From assembly GCF_015477775.1 (NCBI RefSeq), contig NZ_JADLQO010000022.1:17876-81875 (forward strand): a stretch of 64,000 nt of DNA, in the 5' to 3' direction. The notes under the pieces were generated by a model. That model did no database searches, was not told where the DNA came from, and saw only the letters and a program-made list of their open reading frames with translations. Position numbers and translations under genes: made by a program. This stretch comes from Nocardia abscessus. Lineage in GTDB: Bacteria; Actinomycetota; Actinomycetes; Mycobacteriales; Mycobacteriaceae. Position 1 is the stretch's first letter, and the number at the start of each line of letters is the position of its first letter. Of this stretch, positions 34,460 to 44,026 are shown one piece after another.

Positions 34460-35083
34460 ATGCCGCCGAACAGTGGGACCCGTCGTCCGGCACAGGAACG
34501 TGCGAAGGCGACGCGTGAGCATATTCTCGACACTGCCGCACGCCTGTTCGGAGAACACGGGATCGCCAACACCTCGACCAACCGGATCGCCGCCGAGGCC
34601 GGAGTGAGCGTCGGCACTGTCTACCGGTACTTCACCGACCGCACGGTCATGGTGGACAAGCTGATCGAGCGGCTGCTGGAAAACGCCGAACAACGCTTCA
34701 CGCAGCGTGTGTTCGGTCTCGCCGAGCAAACCACCGCAGTGCTGGTGAGGTCCATCTTGGAGGTCATCACCGACGAGTTGGTGGCGAACGCAGAGTTGAT
34801 ACGTGCGCTCGCGGTCGGGGTCTCGTTCTATGACACCGGCATTCCCGAACTCGAACTCCGTCTACGTCTGTTCGCCAAGGTGCTGGTTATCCAGCTGCTG
34901 GGCCCAGGCGACGACCACAAATACGACATCATGAGCGTCGTGTTGGTCAATACCGGGATCGCGGCAGCGCTGCGCGCGTCGGTGCTCGAGATCGACAACC
35001 AGCAACGTAGCCGGGCACTCACCGTCACCGCGCGTGCGGTCGCGGCGTGGATCGAATCCGAACGCACGCAGGACTCGGCATGA
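34460..35083 (+). CDS. TetR-family regulator, tandem copy A
   Basis: 207 residues from an ATG with GAGGAG six bases upstream. Helix-turn-helix: HILDTAARLFGEHGIANTST, then NRIAAEAGVSVGTVYRYFTD. The rest is a TetR ligand domain with LLGPGDDHKYDIM. It is followed after 82 bp by copy B. The two share almost identical DNA over the helix-turn-helix (34523-34610 versus 35230-35317). A third relative is at 37523-38182. Confidence 0.9.
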   Translation: MPPNSGTRRPAQERAKATREHILDTAARLFGEHGIANTSTNRIAAEAGVSVGTVYRYFTDRTVMVDKLIERLLENAEQRFTQRVFGLAEQTTAVLVRSILEVITDELVANAELIRALAVGVSFYDTGIPELELRLRLFAKVLVIQLLGPGDDHKYDIMSVVLVNTGIAAALRASVLEIDNQQRSRALTVTARAVAAWIESERTQDSA

Positions 35084-35165
35084 CGCAGGTCGAACGCGGA
35101 ACAATCGGCGCACCGTCGGGTCGCGCAGTACCCCGCCTCCCGGACCTGCATACAGGAGCGAGTAC

Positions 35166-35798
35166 GTGACCCCGCCGAAGAAGGCGACTCGTCGTCCGAT
35201 ACAGGAACGCGCGAAGGTCACCAGGCAGCACATTCTCGATACTGCCGCAGGCCTGTTCGGAGAACACGGGATCGCCAACACCTCGACCAACCGGATCGCC
35301 GCCGAGGCCGGGGTGAGCGTCAATACCGTCTACCGACACTTCACCGACCGCGGGGTCATGGTGGACGAACTGCTGGAAAGGCTGCTGGAAAATATCGAAC
35401 AGCAGCTCATTCGCAGCGTGTCCGATTCCGCCGGCAGAACCGTTCTGGAACTGGCCGTCACCATTCTCGAGGCCATCACCGACGAACTGGTGGCCAGAGC
35501 TGCACTGGTGCGGGCGCTGGCGGGAGGGCTGGCCTACTACAACAGCCGTCTCCCGGAATTCGAACCGCGCCTGCGCGCGCTACTGAAAGTTCTGCTGATC
35601 CGGGTGCTCGGCCCTGGCAATGAAAATGGCCACGACGCGATAGCGTTCGTTCTGATCAACGTCGGTTTCGCGGCGGCAGTCCGCGCCGCGCTACTCGACG
35701 CCGACACCGTCGAGCGCCAGGAGGTCATCGTCATGACCGCCCGCCTGATCGCGGCAGGGGCCGAAGCCGAAATCGAGGCATCGACAAACGCCGGATAA
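35166..35798 (+). CDS. TetR-family regulator, tandem copy B
   Basis: 210 residues from a GTG with AGGAG seven bases upstream. Helix-turn-helix: HILDTAAGLFGEHGIANTST, then NRIAAEAGVSVNTVYRHFTD. The recognition helix differs from copy A only at SVG/SVN and Y/H. The ligand domain has diverged more (VLGPGNENGHDAIA). It arose by tandem duplication with copy A. Overlapping operator specificity but different ligands are expected. Confidence 0.9.
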   Translation: MTPPKKATRRPIQERAKVTRQHILDTAAGLFGEHGIANTSTNRIAAEAGVSVNTVYRHFTDRGVMVDELLERLLENIEQQLIRSVSDSAGRTVLELAVTILEAITDELVARAALVRALAGGLAYYNSRLPEFEPRLRALLKVLLIRVLGPGNENGHDAIAFVLINVGFAAAVRAALLDADTVERQEVIVMTARLIAAGAEAEIEASTNAG

Positions 35799-35843
35799 CC
35801 ACCACCAGGACGTGTCCGAATGATCGGAATTCGTAGTGGCAGT

Positions 35844-37055
35844 TCACACGGCGTCGGCCTGCGTATCAGGTTGGCTGCGCTCGCTGAACGTGCGGGCGAT
35901 GAGGGCCGAACGTAGCTGCCACACACCCGATGTGTTGGTGGGATCGAGTCCGGTGAGCTGGCTGATCCGCCTGAGCCGATAGTCGACGGTGTTGGTGTGG
36001 ATCTGCAACGAGCGGGCGGTGCGCTGGCGATTGAGGTTGTTGCTGGTATAACTCCGCAAGGTTTGGAGCAGCTCGGGGTGATCGTCGAGGGGGTCCAGCC
36101 GCGACCCGAGAGTTTCACGGCCCGGCCCCGGTCGGGTCAGCTGGTACTCCAGCGCCATATCGGCGAAACGGTACAGAGCGGGGGCACATTGCAGCCGCCG
36201 CACCGTGTCGAGCAGTTCGTGAGCGCGGTCGGCTGCACCGGGCACTCCAGTGGCCGACGCTGTGACCACGACCGCTGTCACCGGTACGCGCGCGGCCGCT
36301 GAAAGTTGGGCGAGCAGTTCGTCCAGGCGCTCGTCGCTCAGGGACGCAGTCGGGATCAGGATCGTCCCGCCGTCCACACTGAGCAGCGCGAGTGCGTTCT
36401 CGCCGCAGCGGGTAGCGAGTTCGGCCTGTAGGCGGCGCAGTTTGCGGCGGGCGACGACCCTGCCATCGAGCATCGGATGCTGCTCGTCCGGGTGTTTTGG
36501 AACATCCACTGCCAGAACCGAATACTCGTCGGCGACGACTATTCCGTTTTCCCGGGCCGTTGTCGCGGTGGTGTATCCCCCTAGCAGCGCGGAGGTCAGA
36601 GTGTGCACGGCGGTGTGATGCTCACTGACCGCCGATTTGTGCTCACGGACATAGGCGCGGGCGACAGTCGCGCTCATGATGTCCAGCATTTCCACCACCA
36701 GTTTCACGCCGTCCACCAGAGTGGCGTAGTCCTTCGCCGTCACGTTCGAGAAGATGAGATCCATACCGAGCTTCAATCCGTCATGGATGGAATGCAGGAT
36801 CGTGTCGATCGGCACGCCCTCCCGGGCCCAATCAGTTGCCGCATCGGCCAGCCGGCCGGTCTTCGCCGGAATATCCTGCCCGTCCAGCATGTCGGCAGAC
36901 AGCTCGAGACATACCCGGGTGACGTCGTCGCCGGGCAGCATGGCGGAGGTCATCACGTTGTCGATAGAGTGCCCGACCTGCATGCCTTGTGTGGGTATCG
37001 GCGTCCGGTTGCTCGAGGCGGTCAATCCAGTTCGAAGTGCCCCGTTGGCTGTCAT
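35844..37055 (-). CDS. PucR/CdaR-like transcriptional regulator (paralogue 1)
   Basis: 403 residues from an ATG with GGAAGGGAG upstream. The N-terminal half is a helical sensor region (AREGVPIDTILHSIHDGLKL, VVEMLDIMSATVARAYVREH), the middle a GGDEF-like/CdaR-type fold. The C-terminus is the PucR helix-turn-helix: NNLNRQRTARSLQIHTNTVD, YRLRRISQLTGLDP. It is about as similar to the gene at 44027-45298 as close paralogues are, sharing SEHHTAVHTLTSALLGGYTT and YQLTRPGPGRETLGSRLDPL almost word for word. Such regulators often activate adjacent metabolic genes. Convergent with TetR copy B. Confidence 0.88.
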   Translation of the reverse strand: MTANGALRTGLTASSNRTPIPTQGMQVGHSIDNVMTSAMLPGDDVTRVCLELSADMLDGQDIPAKTGRLADAATDWAREGVPIDTILHSIHDGLKLGMDLIFSNVTAKDYATLVDGVKLVVEMLDIMSATVARAYVREHKSAVSEHHTAVHTLTSALLGGYTTATTARENGIVVADEYSVLAVDVPKHPDEQHPMLDGRVVARRKLRRLQAELATRCGENALALLSVDGGTILIPTASLSDERLDELLAQLSAAARVPVTAVVVTASATGVPGAADRAHELLDTVRRLQCAPALYRFADMALEYQLTRPGPGRETLGSRLDPLDDHPELLQTLRSYTSNNLNRQRTARSLQIHTNTVDYRLRRISQLTGLDPTNTSGVWQLRSALIARTFSERSQPDTQADAV

Positions 37056-37522
37056 CGTCGACTCCCTTCCGCCTGATTGCTGCGGTTCTACCGGCCGATG
37101 GTGCGGTGCAGCCGCGCGAGGCGGCCGACCTCCCACGGCGAACGCATTCGACCTGTGGTCCTCATCGGTCGTGGTCCAACGATAAGAGGATCCCGAACTC
37201 ACCTTCCACTCTTCTTCAGTCAACCGTTCGATGTCGGTGAATCACGGCGGTAACATGCGGCGGAATACCGTTTGTCGCGGCGGTCGTAGAAACTATCGGG
37301 CGATCACGCGAGACGTTTGCTCATTTTTTGCGGCGCACAGAGAGGAGCTGACGTCGGACAGGAGTTGTGCAATCCTTCTGCCACTGGTCCAGCAGTGGAA
37401 GCCAGTGGCCGCTGGTCTGTGAGAGTGGAATGTCCGATTCGGCGCGGAACACGGATCGTCCATCAGATCGCAGAGGATCGAGCGGCTCGCAGGACGCGCT
37501 GACACAGTCCTGGCCGCAGGGC
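37056..37522. other. Gap upstream of PucR paralogue 1
   Basis: About 465 bp between the PucR gene and the end of the third TetR gene, both leftward. It holds the PucR promoter. No coding frame with a family signature and no clear repeat was seen. Confidence 0.4.
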
Positions 37523-38182
37523 TCAGGGCAGTGACGTCCGTTGCGCAGCTCGCTCCGCCTCGAGCCATGCGCCGATCATCTGAGCGGTCATCGCGATAGC
37601 CTCGCGGCGTTCATGGTCGTCGATCTCCCGGGCCGTTGTGCGCAGCACCGCCGCGGAGCCGATATCGATCAGCACATATGCCATCACGTCGTACTTGTGA
37701 TCGTCCCCGGGACCGAGGAGCTGGACCAACAGCGCCTTGACCAGTGGACGCAGACGCAGTTCGAACTGGGGAGTGCCGCTGCCGTAGGGTCGAACTCCGT
37801 CGCCCAGCGCGCGTACCAGATACGCGTTGGCGACCAACTCTTCGGTGAACAGCTCCAGCAACTCGCTGAGCACCTTCGGAACCGAAGGGAGCAGTTGGGG
37901 AATCGGGCGCTGCGACAAGTCGGACACCCAGTGTGTGAAGCGCCGCTCCGCGTTCTCGAGAAGGCGCTCGAGCAGCTCATCGACGATCGCGTTCCGATCG
38001 GGGAAGTAGCGATAGAGCGTGCCGATGCTCAACCCGGCCTCCGCCGCGATCCGGTTCGTCGAGGTCCCTGCGATTCCACACTCACCGAACAACCGCGCCG
38101 CGACTTCGAGTATCTGCTCCCTCGTTTCCTTCGCGCGCTGCTGGGTCGGGCGACGCCGCTGTCGAGGGGGCTTCTGCGGCAT
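37523..38182 (-). CDS. TetR-family regulator, third paralogue
   Basis: 219 residues from ATG 38182, six bases after AGGA. The N-terminus is basic (KPPRQRRRPTQQRAK). Helix-turn-helix: QILEVAARLFGECGIAGTST, then NRIAAEAGLSIGTLYRYFPD. The ligand domain repeats LLERLLENAERRFTHWVSDL and LLGPGDDHKYDVMAYVLID, closest to tandem copy A. It is divergent from the ABC1 kinase gene (175 bp) and may control it. Confidence 0.9.
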   Translation of the reverse strand: MPQKPPRQRRRPTQQRAKETREQILEVAARLFGECGIAGTSTNRIAAEAGLSIGTLYRYFPDRNAIVDELLERLLENAERRFTHWVSDLSQRPIPQLLPSVPKVLSELLELFTEELVANAYLVRALGDGVRPYGSGTPQFELRLRPLVKALLVQLLGPGDDHKYDVMAYVLIDIGSAAVLRTTAREIDDHERREAIAMTAQMIGAWLEAERAAQRTSLP

Positions 38183-38357
38183 CACACTTCCTGTCTTGTG
38201 GTCAAAAACCGAGCTTTGTTCACATCAACTTCAGCTGTCGACGATCACCGGCACTCGTTGTAAGTTGTTAGACCGTTGGATCGACGGCCGAGGTTGCGGG
38301 AACGGCCGACACCAGCGGCGCGCGATATAGGTCATGGGCTGGCCCACGGAGGTGATG

Positions 38358-39755
38358 ATGGCGGCCGGTCAGCTGCCCAGAGGTCGACTGGTGCGGGGCA
38401 GTCGGCTGAGCCGACTGGTCGCGGGGCAGGCTGTGCGTGGAGTCGGGACCAGGTTGTCTATGATCGGTCGGCCTGACGAAGCCCGGCAGATACTCGCCGA
38501 GCGGTCCGCTCTGCAAGCTGCGCAGCAAATGGTGACAGTGCTCGGCGGCATGAAGGGTGCGGCGATGAAGCTGGGCCAGATGCTGTCGGTTCTCGATGTC
38601 GACCTCGTCCCCGAATCCCACCGCGAACTGTTTCGGGTGAAGCTCGCCGAACTTCGAGATCGCGCACCGGATGTGCCGTTCAGGGCGATGCGGAAGGTCA
38701 TCGAGGGTGATCTCGGGCCGATGTCCCGAGTGTTCGCCGATTTCGACGAGACGCCGGTGGCCGCAGCCTCGATCGGCCAGGTGTATCGGGCGAGGTTGCA
38801 TGACGGGCGCATGGTCGCGGTGAAGGTGAAATACCCCGGTGTGGACGAGGCCGTCCAGGCGGACATGCGTAACTTGCAGTTGTTCGCGAAGCTTTGGAGA
38901 TCCGTGCTGCCGAGTGCGGCCGACGCCGCCGTGCTGGACGAGATCGCACGCAACATCGGCGGTGAACTGGACTACCTGCGCGAAGCGCGGACTCAGCATG
39001 AAGTCGCGTCGCGCTTCCATGAACATCCCTTCATTACCGTCCCCGACAGTGCCGGAGAACACTGCACGCACCACGTTCTTGTGACAGATTTCGTCGAAGG
39101 CAGGTCTTTCCAGGAGATTCAGGCTCTGCCCGGGGCCGAGCGAGATCGGATCGGTGAGCTGATCTACCGTTTCTACATCGGTTCGCTGTTCTCCGACTAC
39201 GAGTTCTGCGGTGACCCGCATCCCGGCAACATTCTTCTGGATGGGGGCGGTCGCCTCGCCTTCGTGGATTTCGGGCTCTATTACCGGATGGATCCTGCGG
39301 ACGCCGAGTTCGAGCGTGCGTCCCTGCTGGCCGCCGGGGAACACCGGGCCGGGGATCTGTACCAGGCGTGGGTCGGCCGCGGCATCATCGACCCGGATGC
39401 GAACGTCACACCACAGGAATGCCTGGAATACGTGTGGGCCGCCTCGGGTTGGCATTTGCTCGACGAGGAGATCACGATCACCCCCGAACTCGCTACCGCG
39501 GCAGTGGTGCTCGCCGTCGACCCCAGGGCGGACGAGTTCCGGGGTATGCGGCATCAGCTGCTTCCGGCTGAGCACGTGTTCTCCAGGCGGGCGGAGTTGT
39601 TCACCTTCGCTGCACTCGGTCAGCTCGAGACGACCAACAATTGGCATCGACTGGCCCGTGAGTGGCTCTACGGCGAGCCGCCGGCAACCGACATCGGGCG
39701 GGCAACGGCACGGTGGCGAGCCGGGCGAATTTCGGGACCACCTTCTCACCACTGA
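38358..39755 (+). CDS. ABC1/UbiB-family atypical kinase
   Basis: 465 residues; of two consecutive ATG codons the second is five bases after GGAGG. The family's own motifs are present: GAAMKLGQMLSVLD (KxGQ), the alanine-rich loop AAASIGQVYRARL, the lysine VAVKVKYPG, ELDYLREARTQ (ExD), GDPHPGNILL as the catalytic loop and VDFGLY as the DFG. Members bind and hydrolyse ATP and support quinone or lipid metabolism at membranes. It lacks an obvious C-terminal membrane anchor. Divergent from the third TetR paralogue and convergent with the SulP gene. Confidence 0.9.
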   Translation: MAAGQLPRGRLVRGSRLSRLVAGQAVRGVGTRLSMIGRPDEARQILAERSALQAAQQMVTVLGGMKGAAMKLGQMLSVLDVDLVPESHRELFRVKLAELRDRAPDVPFRAMRKVIEGDLGPMSRVFADFDETPVAAASIGQVYRARLHDGRMVAVKVKYPGVDEAVQADMRNLQLFAKLWRSVLPSAADAAVLDEIARNIGGELDYLREARTQHEVASRFHEHPFITVPDSAGEHCTHHVLVTDFVEGRSFQEIQALPGAERDRIGELIYRFYIGSLFSDYEFCGDPHPGNILLDGGGRLAFVDFGLYYRMDPADAEFERASLLAAGEHRAGDLYQAWVGRGIIDPDANVTPQECLEYVWAASGWHLLDEEITITPELATAAVVLAVDPRADEFRGMRHQLLPAEHVFSRRAELFTFAALGQLETTNNWHRLAREWLYGEPPATDIGRATARWRAGRISGPPSHH

Positions 39756-39788
39756 CCAGGACTTCCTCCTATGCCACCGCCAGGAAAC

Positions 39789-39803
39789 CGCGGCAGCGCC
39801 GCG
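39789..39803. terminator. Short hairpin between convergent genes
   Basis: CGCGGC-AGC-GCCGCG, a 6-bp stem with a 3-nt loop, between the ABC1 kinase and SulP-carbonic anhydrase stop codons. A weak candidate terminator. Confidence 0.3.
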
Positions 39804-39927
39804 ATGACGGAAGTAGGCCCGACCAGGAGCGTTGGCCGGAGAGTGGTCGGGCTCGCCCTTGCTGCGGCGTAGGCCGGAACGCGACGGTCGACGTGTGGTC
39901 CGGCGGGTGGTGCCATTACGCGTGAGT

Positions 39928-42183
39928 TCATCTGGTGGACCGGCGAACTCGCACCCGACCGGTCGCGATGACCGTTTCGGCGGCCTGATCCGTGAATTTG
40001 CTGATGCCGTCGGTGGTGACCTCGAGTACGCAGGCGGTGGAGATGTCGAAGAACAGGCCCGATACGGTCAAGCCGCGAGTAACGGCGGCCTGACGGATCA
40101 CCGGGTGGCGTCGCAGGGTTTCGAGCTGAACGGCGACGTTGACCATGCTGAGCTGGGCAGTTTCGTCATAACCTGCGGCCGCCGCAACGGCCCGCACCGG
40201 GTGCCCGGCACGGTAAGCATCCAGGCTTGGGCGGGCGTGGGCGAGCCAGGTGTCCAGTCCCGGTCCGATGGAGGTGCCGGCCAGCAGGGCCTTCATAGCA
40301 CCGCAGGAAGAATGGCCGCACACCACCACGTTGTGCACCTCCAAGTTGTCCACCGCGAAGGACAGAGCCGCCTCGACCGAGGCATCCGATCCGTCTGCGG
40401 GGTGCAGATTGCCGACGTTGCGGACGGTGAACAGGTCACCAGGACCGCTGTTGGTGATCACATTGGGCAGGATGCGCGAGTCGGCACAGGTGAGGAACAG
40501 CGAGTGCGGATCTTGCCGGTCGTGCAGGTGGTCCAGGTGCGGCCGCATCACGTGGGCGTGGCTGCGATGGTAGGCGACCACGCCGGCCGCGACGGCGTCG
40601 CCGTTGCGCTCGCGCCACGGGCCGAGCACCTCATCGAGCATGCCGTGCACCCGGCCGCGCCGAGGCGGGCCGGTCATGGCGTGTTCCATTCGCGCGGGAC
40701 CGATCTCGACGAATTCCACATTCCCACCGGTACTTTCGTGCTGGTGGGCCCAATCGTGGATGGCCTCGTAGCCGGCGTGGTCGAGGAAGTCGACGGCCAG
40801 CTCGACACGTACGCCGGTACCGGCCGAAACTGTGGCCAGCTCCTTGGTCAGCTTCGGCAGCGCCAGGAATGTGCACGTGCCGTCGACGCGGACGATCCAG
40901 TGGTCGGTGCCCGCCACCGGTGTGGCCCGTACCGATACCTTCACCACTCGCCACAGCAGCATCGCGAACGCCGTAGCCAGGCCGATCAGCACGCCCTCGA
41001 GCAAGTTCAGGAACACTACGCTGACCATGGTCACCGCGTATACCGCCAGGTCGCCGGTGCGATGGGCGAGCTGGACGTGGGCCAGCTTCACCAGCTGGAC
41101 GCCCACCACGATGAGTAACCCGGCCAGCGCCGACTTCGGGACCTGCTGTACGACGCCCCCGAGCGCAATGGAGAACACGAGAATCCACCCGCCGTGCAAA
41201 ATCGTCGAGGCCCGGGTCCGCGCACCGGCGGCCACGTTGGTGGAGCTGCGCACGATCACGCCCGTAACCGGGAGGCCACCGAGCATGCCGGAGGTCATGT
41301 TGGCCGCGCCCTGAGCCACCAGCTCGCGGTCGAAGTCGGTGCGCCTGCCGGTGTGCAGCTTGTCCACGGCCACCGCTGACAGCAGGCTCTCCACACTGGC
41401 GATCAAGGCGATGGTAAGCACCGCCGGCACCACCCCGCCCCAGTTGCCGCTGGGCAGGACGGGCAGGCCGATGGCGTCGAACAGCGAGCTGCCGATCTTG
41501 ATGCGGTCCGGATCGCCGGGCAGCGCCAGCGATAGCACCGTACCCACCAGCACCGCGATCAGCGGGCCGGGGATCAGGCGAACCTTCTCGGGTACCCGGC
41601 GCCAGGCGACGATGAAGCCGATTACGATCAGGCCGATTACGAAGTCGTCACCGTGCGGGTTCAGCAGCTGACCGGGGAGTTCGGTGATGTTCTCGAAGGC
41701 AGAGCTGCGCGACGCACCGCCCAGCAGCACGTGCATCTGCTGCAGCGTGATGGTGACACCGATACCGGCGAGCATGGCATGCACGACGACCGGCGCTATC
41801 GCCAGCGCGGCACGCGCGATCCGGCTGAAGCCGAATACGATCTGCAACAGGCCGGCCGCAGCGGTGATAAAACAGGTTGTCTTCCAACCGAACTGGTGAA
41901 TCGTCTCGGCGACGACCACGGTGAGGCCGGCCGCCGGCCCGCTGACCTGCATCGGGCTTCCACCGAGGAAGCCGACCACGATGCCACCCACGGCGGCCGC
42001 GATCAGACCGGCGGCAATAGGGGCGTCGGAGGCGATGGCAATGCCCAGCGACAACGGCAGGGCGACAAGGAACACCACGATCGAGGCGGGCAGATCATGG
42101 TGGGAGATCGACGAAAGCCGTTCGGACCAGGGGCTCCCCGGTGGGACGGCCGATATAGAGGTGGCATCGGTGTCGGTGGACAT
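39928..42183 (-). CDS. SulP/SLC26 anion transporter fused to beta-carbonic anhydrase
   Basis: 751 residues. Residues 30-420 are a SulP permease with about ten membrane segments (ASIVVFLVALPLSLGIAIAS, SGPAAGLTVVV, TGVIVRSSTNVAAGARTRAS). A STAS-like domain follows (VRVELAVDFLDHAGYEAIHD). The C-terminal 210 residues are a beta-carbonic anhydrase with zinc ligands in LTCADSRILP and VVVCGHSSCGAM. Fusion implies that transported bicarbonate (or another anion) is interconverted with CO2 at the membrane face. All zinc ligands and the Asp-Arg pair are intact, so the enzyme part should be active. Confidence 0.92.
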   Translation of the reverse strand: MSTDTDATSISAVPPGSPWSERLSSISHHDLPASIVVFLVALPLSLGIAIASDAPIAAGLIAAAVGGIVVGFLGGSPMQVSGPAAGLTVVVAETIHQFGWKTTCFITAAAGLLQIVFGFSRIARAALAIAPVVVHAMLAGIGVTITLQQMHVLLGGASRSSAFENITELPGQLLNPHGDDFVIGLIVIGFIVAWRRVPEKVRLIPGPLIAVLVGTVLSLALPGDPDRIKIGSSLFDAIGLPVLPSGNWGGVVPAVLTIALIASVESLLSAVAVDKLHTGRRTDFDRELVAQGAANMTSGMLGGLPVTGVIVRSSTNVAAGARTRASTILHGGWILVFSIALGGVVQQVPKSALAGLLIVVGVQLVKLAHVQLAHRTGDLAVYAVTMVSVVFLNLLEGVLIGLATAFAMLLWRVVKVSVRATPVAGTDHWIVRVDGTCTFLALPKLTKELATVSAGTGVRVELAVDFLDHAGYEAIHDWAHQHESTGGNVEFVEIGPARMEHAMTGPPRRGRVHGMLDEVLGPWRERNGDAVAAGVVAYHRSHAHVMRPHLDHLHDRQDPHSLFLTCADSRILPNVITNSGPGDLFTVRNVGNLHPADGSDASVEAALSFAVDNLEVHNVVVCGHSSCGAMKALLAGTSIGPGLDTWLAHARPSLDAYRAGHPVRAVAAAAGYDETAQLSMVNVAVQLETLRRHPVIRQAAVTRGLTVSGLFFDISTACVLEVTTDGISKFTDQAAETVIATGRVRVRRSTR

Positions 42184-42885
42184 ATTTCTCCTTCACCAAG
42201 CCTACGGGCCGGTGCGTGCGGTCGGTCGAACATTTTCTCCAGGCATCGAAAGCAGCTGCGGGACGACGATTCCGAGGCGTCAGTGTCCGGCAGCCTCTCA
42301 GGCATCAGGAGTTTTCCAAGATCAAAGTACCGGCAATAGCGCAGCAAAAAACGGTCCGAACGGATTTTTGTGACCGTAACTATTTCGAACGACAGCGTCT
42401 TCCTCGGCGTCACAACGAGCCACCGGAAAAAAGTTGGTATCAGGAACAATCTTCATGTGACGGTGGGTTCGGGTAAACCGCGGGAATGTCCTACGAACGA
42501 CAACTGCATACCTGCCACGCGACCCGCGCTGCACCTGCCACAGACTTCTGACAGGCGGCGAATGGTCCGAGTGGGCGCGCCGCCGTCCCGAAATTCACCC
42601 AACAGTGCAGGTACTTCAGGTGACGTGGCGGCCCTCGTGGTCGGCGTAGAAATATTCGATGCCGGCGACGAATGCCACAAGCGATGGGCAGAACTATCGT
42701 GTAAATTCGGGTCACAGTCAGTGTGAATGCCACTGAATGCTGTGAGGATCTACGACGGCTACGGATAGAGTTGAGCCAGAACTCCAAAGTATGAAAAATG
42801 ACATGCCACTGCCCCTGAGTTCGTGATTTGATCGTTCCGTCCCGAACCCGGGAAATTCCCCATGAATACGACTGAGGATGAATGT
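42184..42885. other. Large AT-richer gap upstream of the SulP gene and the secreted peptide
   Basis: About 700 bp with visibly lower GC than the flanks. No coding frame with a recognisable family was found. It must hold the promoters of both flanking genes and could hold a small RNA or leader, but no strong hairpin was identified by eye. Confidence 0.45.
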
Positions 42886-43059
42886 ATGAACTCGAGAATT
42901 ATCCGCCCGCTCGCCGTCGTCGCGTTCGCGCTGTCCGCCACCGCCCTCGGCGTCGGCACGGCCTCGGCGGATGCCTCCGCGGCCACCCCGGTCGCGGGCT
43001 CGGTGGAGGTGTGCGTCCCCATCCCGGTCGGCCCTGTCGAGCTGAGCTTCTGCCTGTAG
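42886..43059 (+). CDS. Small secreted peptide
   Basis: 57 residues from the ATG after GAGGATG; an upstream in-frame ATG at 42862 is less likely. A signal peptide (RIIRPLAVVAFALSATALGV, then GTASADASA) is followed by a mature part of only about 25 residues ending in VEVCVPIPVGPVELSFCL, with two Cys that could form a disulfide. It resembles short exported actinobacterial peptides of unknown role. Expression depends on its own promoter in the upstream gap. Confidence 0.7.
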   Translation: MNSRIIRPLAVVAFALSATALGVGTASADASAATPVAGSVEVCVPIPVGPVELSFCL

Positions 43060-43330
43060 CCGGCTAGCCCGAGTTACACGCGGCGGTGGCGACCTGGTTC
43101 AGGGTGAGCGCCACGGCGCGTTTCCAGTTCGAAGCCGTCACCGCCGCGCGGCCTGTGCAGCAAGATCCGGCCGTCCGGCCGGTGCGACTGCAGGCAGGAC
43201 ACACCGGAGAGACCGCGCGCGATGAGGCTGCCAGTGGCGGCCCAGCGACCCTCGCGACGACCAAGCTCTGGCAGGCGCTGTCGAGGCCGAACGCCCCCAT
43301 GGATCGCTCCCGAACAGGTGAGTAGGAGTT

Positions 43331-43780
43331 ATGTTGGCCGCTGACACTGCGGACGCCACAGCACTGGCCGCCACGGCGGCGCGCCTGCGCATTGCGTTGA
43401 CCGTAATTTTGCGCCGCACCCGGAGGGATCGGAATGAGCGTCGATTGTCCGCGACGCAGTGGGCCGTCCTGGGCCGATTGCATCGATGCGGAGCCATGGC
43501 CGCTGTCGATCTGGCTCGCCTGGAGATGTTGCGCCCGCAGACGATGCGCAATGTCATCGACGGTTTACGAGATCAAGGGCTGATCGTCGGCGTACGCGAC
43601 CCGATCGACGGACGCCGCGTGAACCTGATGCTCACCGACGACGGCTCGGCCTGGGTGTGTGGGCAACGGGAGTCACTGAACAACGCTCTGGCGCAGTTTC
43701 TCTCGGAGACGTTGCCGTCCGACGAACTGAACAAGGTGTACGAAGCGCTGGATCTGCTGGAAAGAATCGCCTACGGGTGA
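43331..43780 (+). CDS. MarR-family transcriptional regulator
   Basis: 149 residues from an ATG with TAGGAG four bases upstream. The winged helix is LSATQWAVLGRLHRCGAMAA, VDLARLEMLRPQTMRNVIDG and the wing VRDPIDGRRVNLMLTDDG. No divergent partner is adjacent; the nearest upstream gene is the secreted peptide on the same strand. Target unknown. Confidence 0.88.
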   Translation: MLAADTADATALAATAARLRIALTVILRRTRRDRNERRLSATQWAVLGRLHRCGAMAAVDLARLEMLRPQTMRNVIDGLRDQGLIVGVRDPIDGRRVNLMLTDDGSAWVCGQRESLNNALAQFLSETLPSDELNKVYEALDLLERIAYG

Positions 43781-44026
43781 TCTACACACGCCGTACACGC
43801 CGTACACGCATGCGGCAGGCGAGCGCGCGGCCGATAGGTGCGCTGCACCGCTCACCAGCCTCTCGGCAAATCAGGTCGAGTGTCGACCTTCATTGTGAAC
43901 TATCACTATCGCTAGCCGGCCGGTCCTCCCGAAATTCACGTTACTCGGAGTAATCCGGTCTTACGTATCTTGTTCTGACTATGCTGAAGCAATATTTCAG
44001 CTAACGGGGGTGGAAGGAAGTCGACT
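43781..44026. other. Intergenic region with a short tandem repeat
   Basis: About 245 bp upstream of PucR paralogue 2. CGCCGTACA occurs in tandem near 43790-43808. The remainder shows a promoter-like AT-richer stretch before the start. Confidence 0.3.

Noticed and set aside
38268..39752. 494-residue minus-strand open frame
   Set aside because: It mirrors the ABC1 kinase gene exactly; composition and lack of motifs mark it as a shadow.
43786..43810. Tandem CGCCGTACA repeat as a CRISPR or origin iteron
   Set aside because: Only two to three short copies without spacers or conserved unit length; too little for either.
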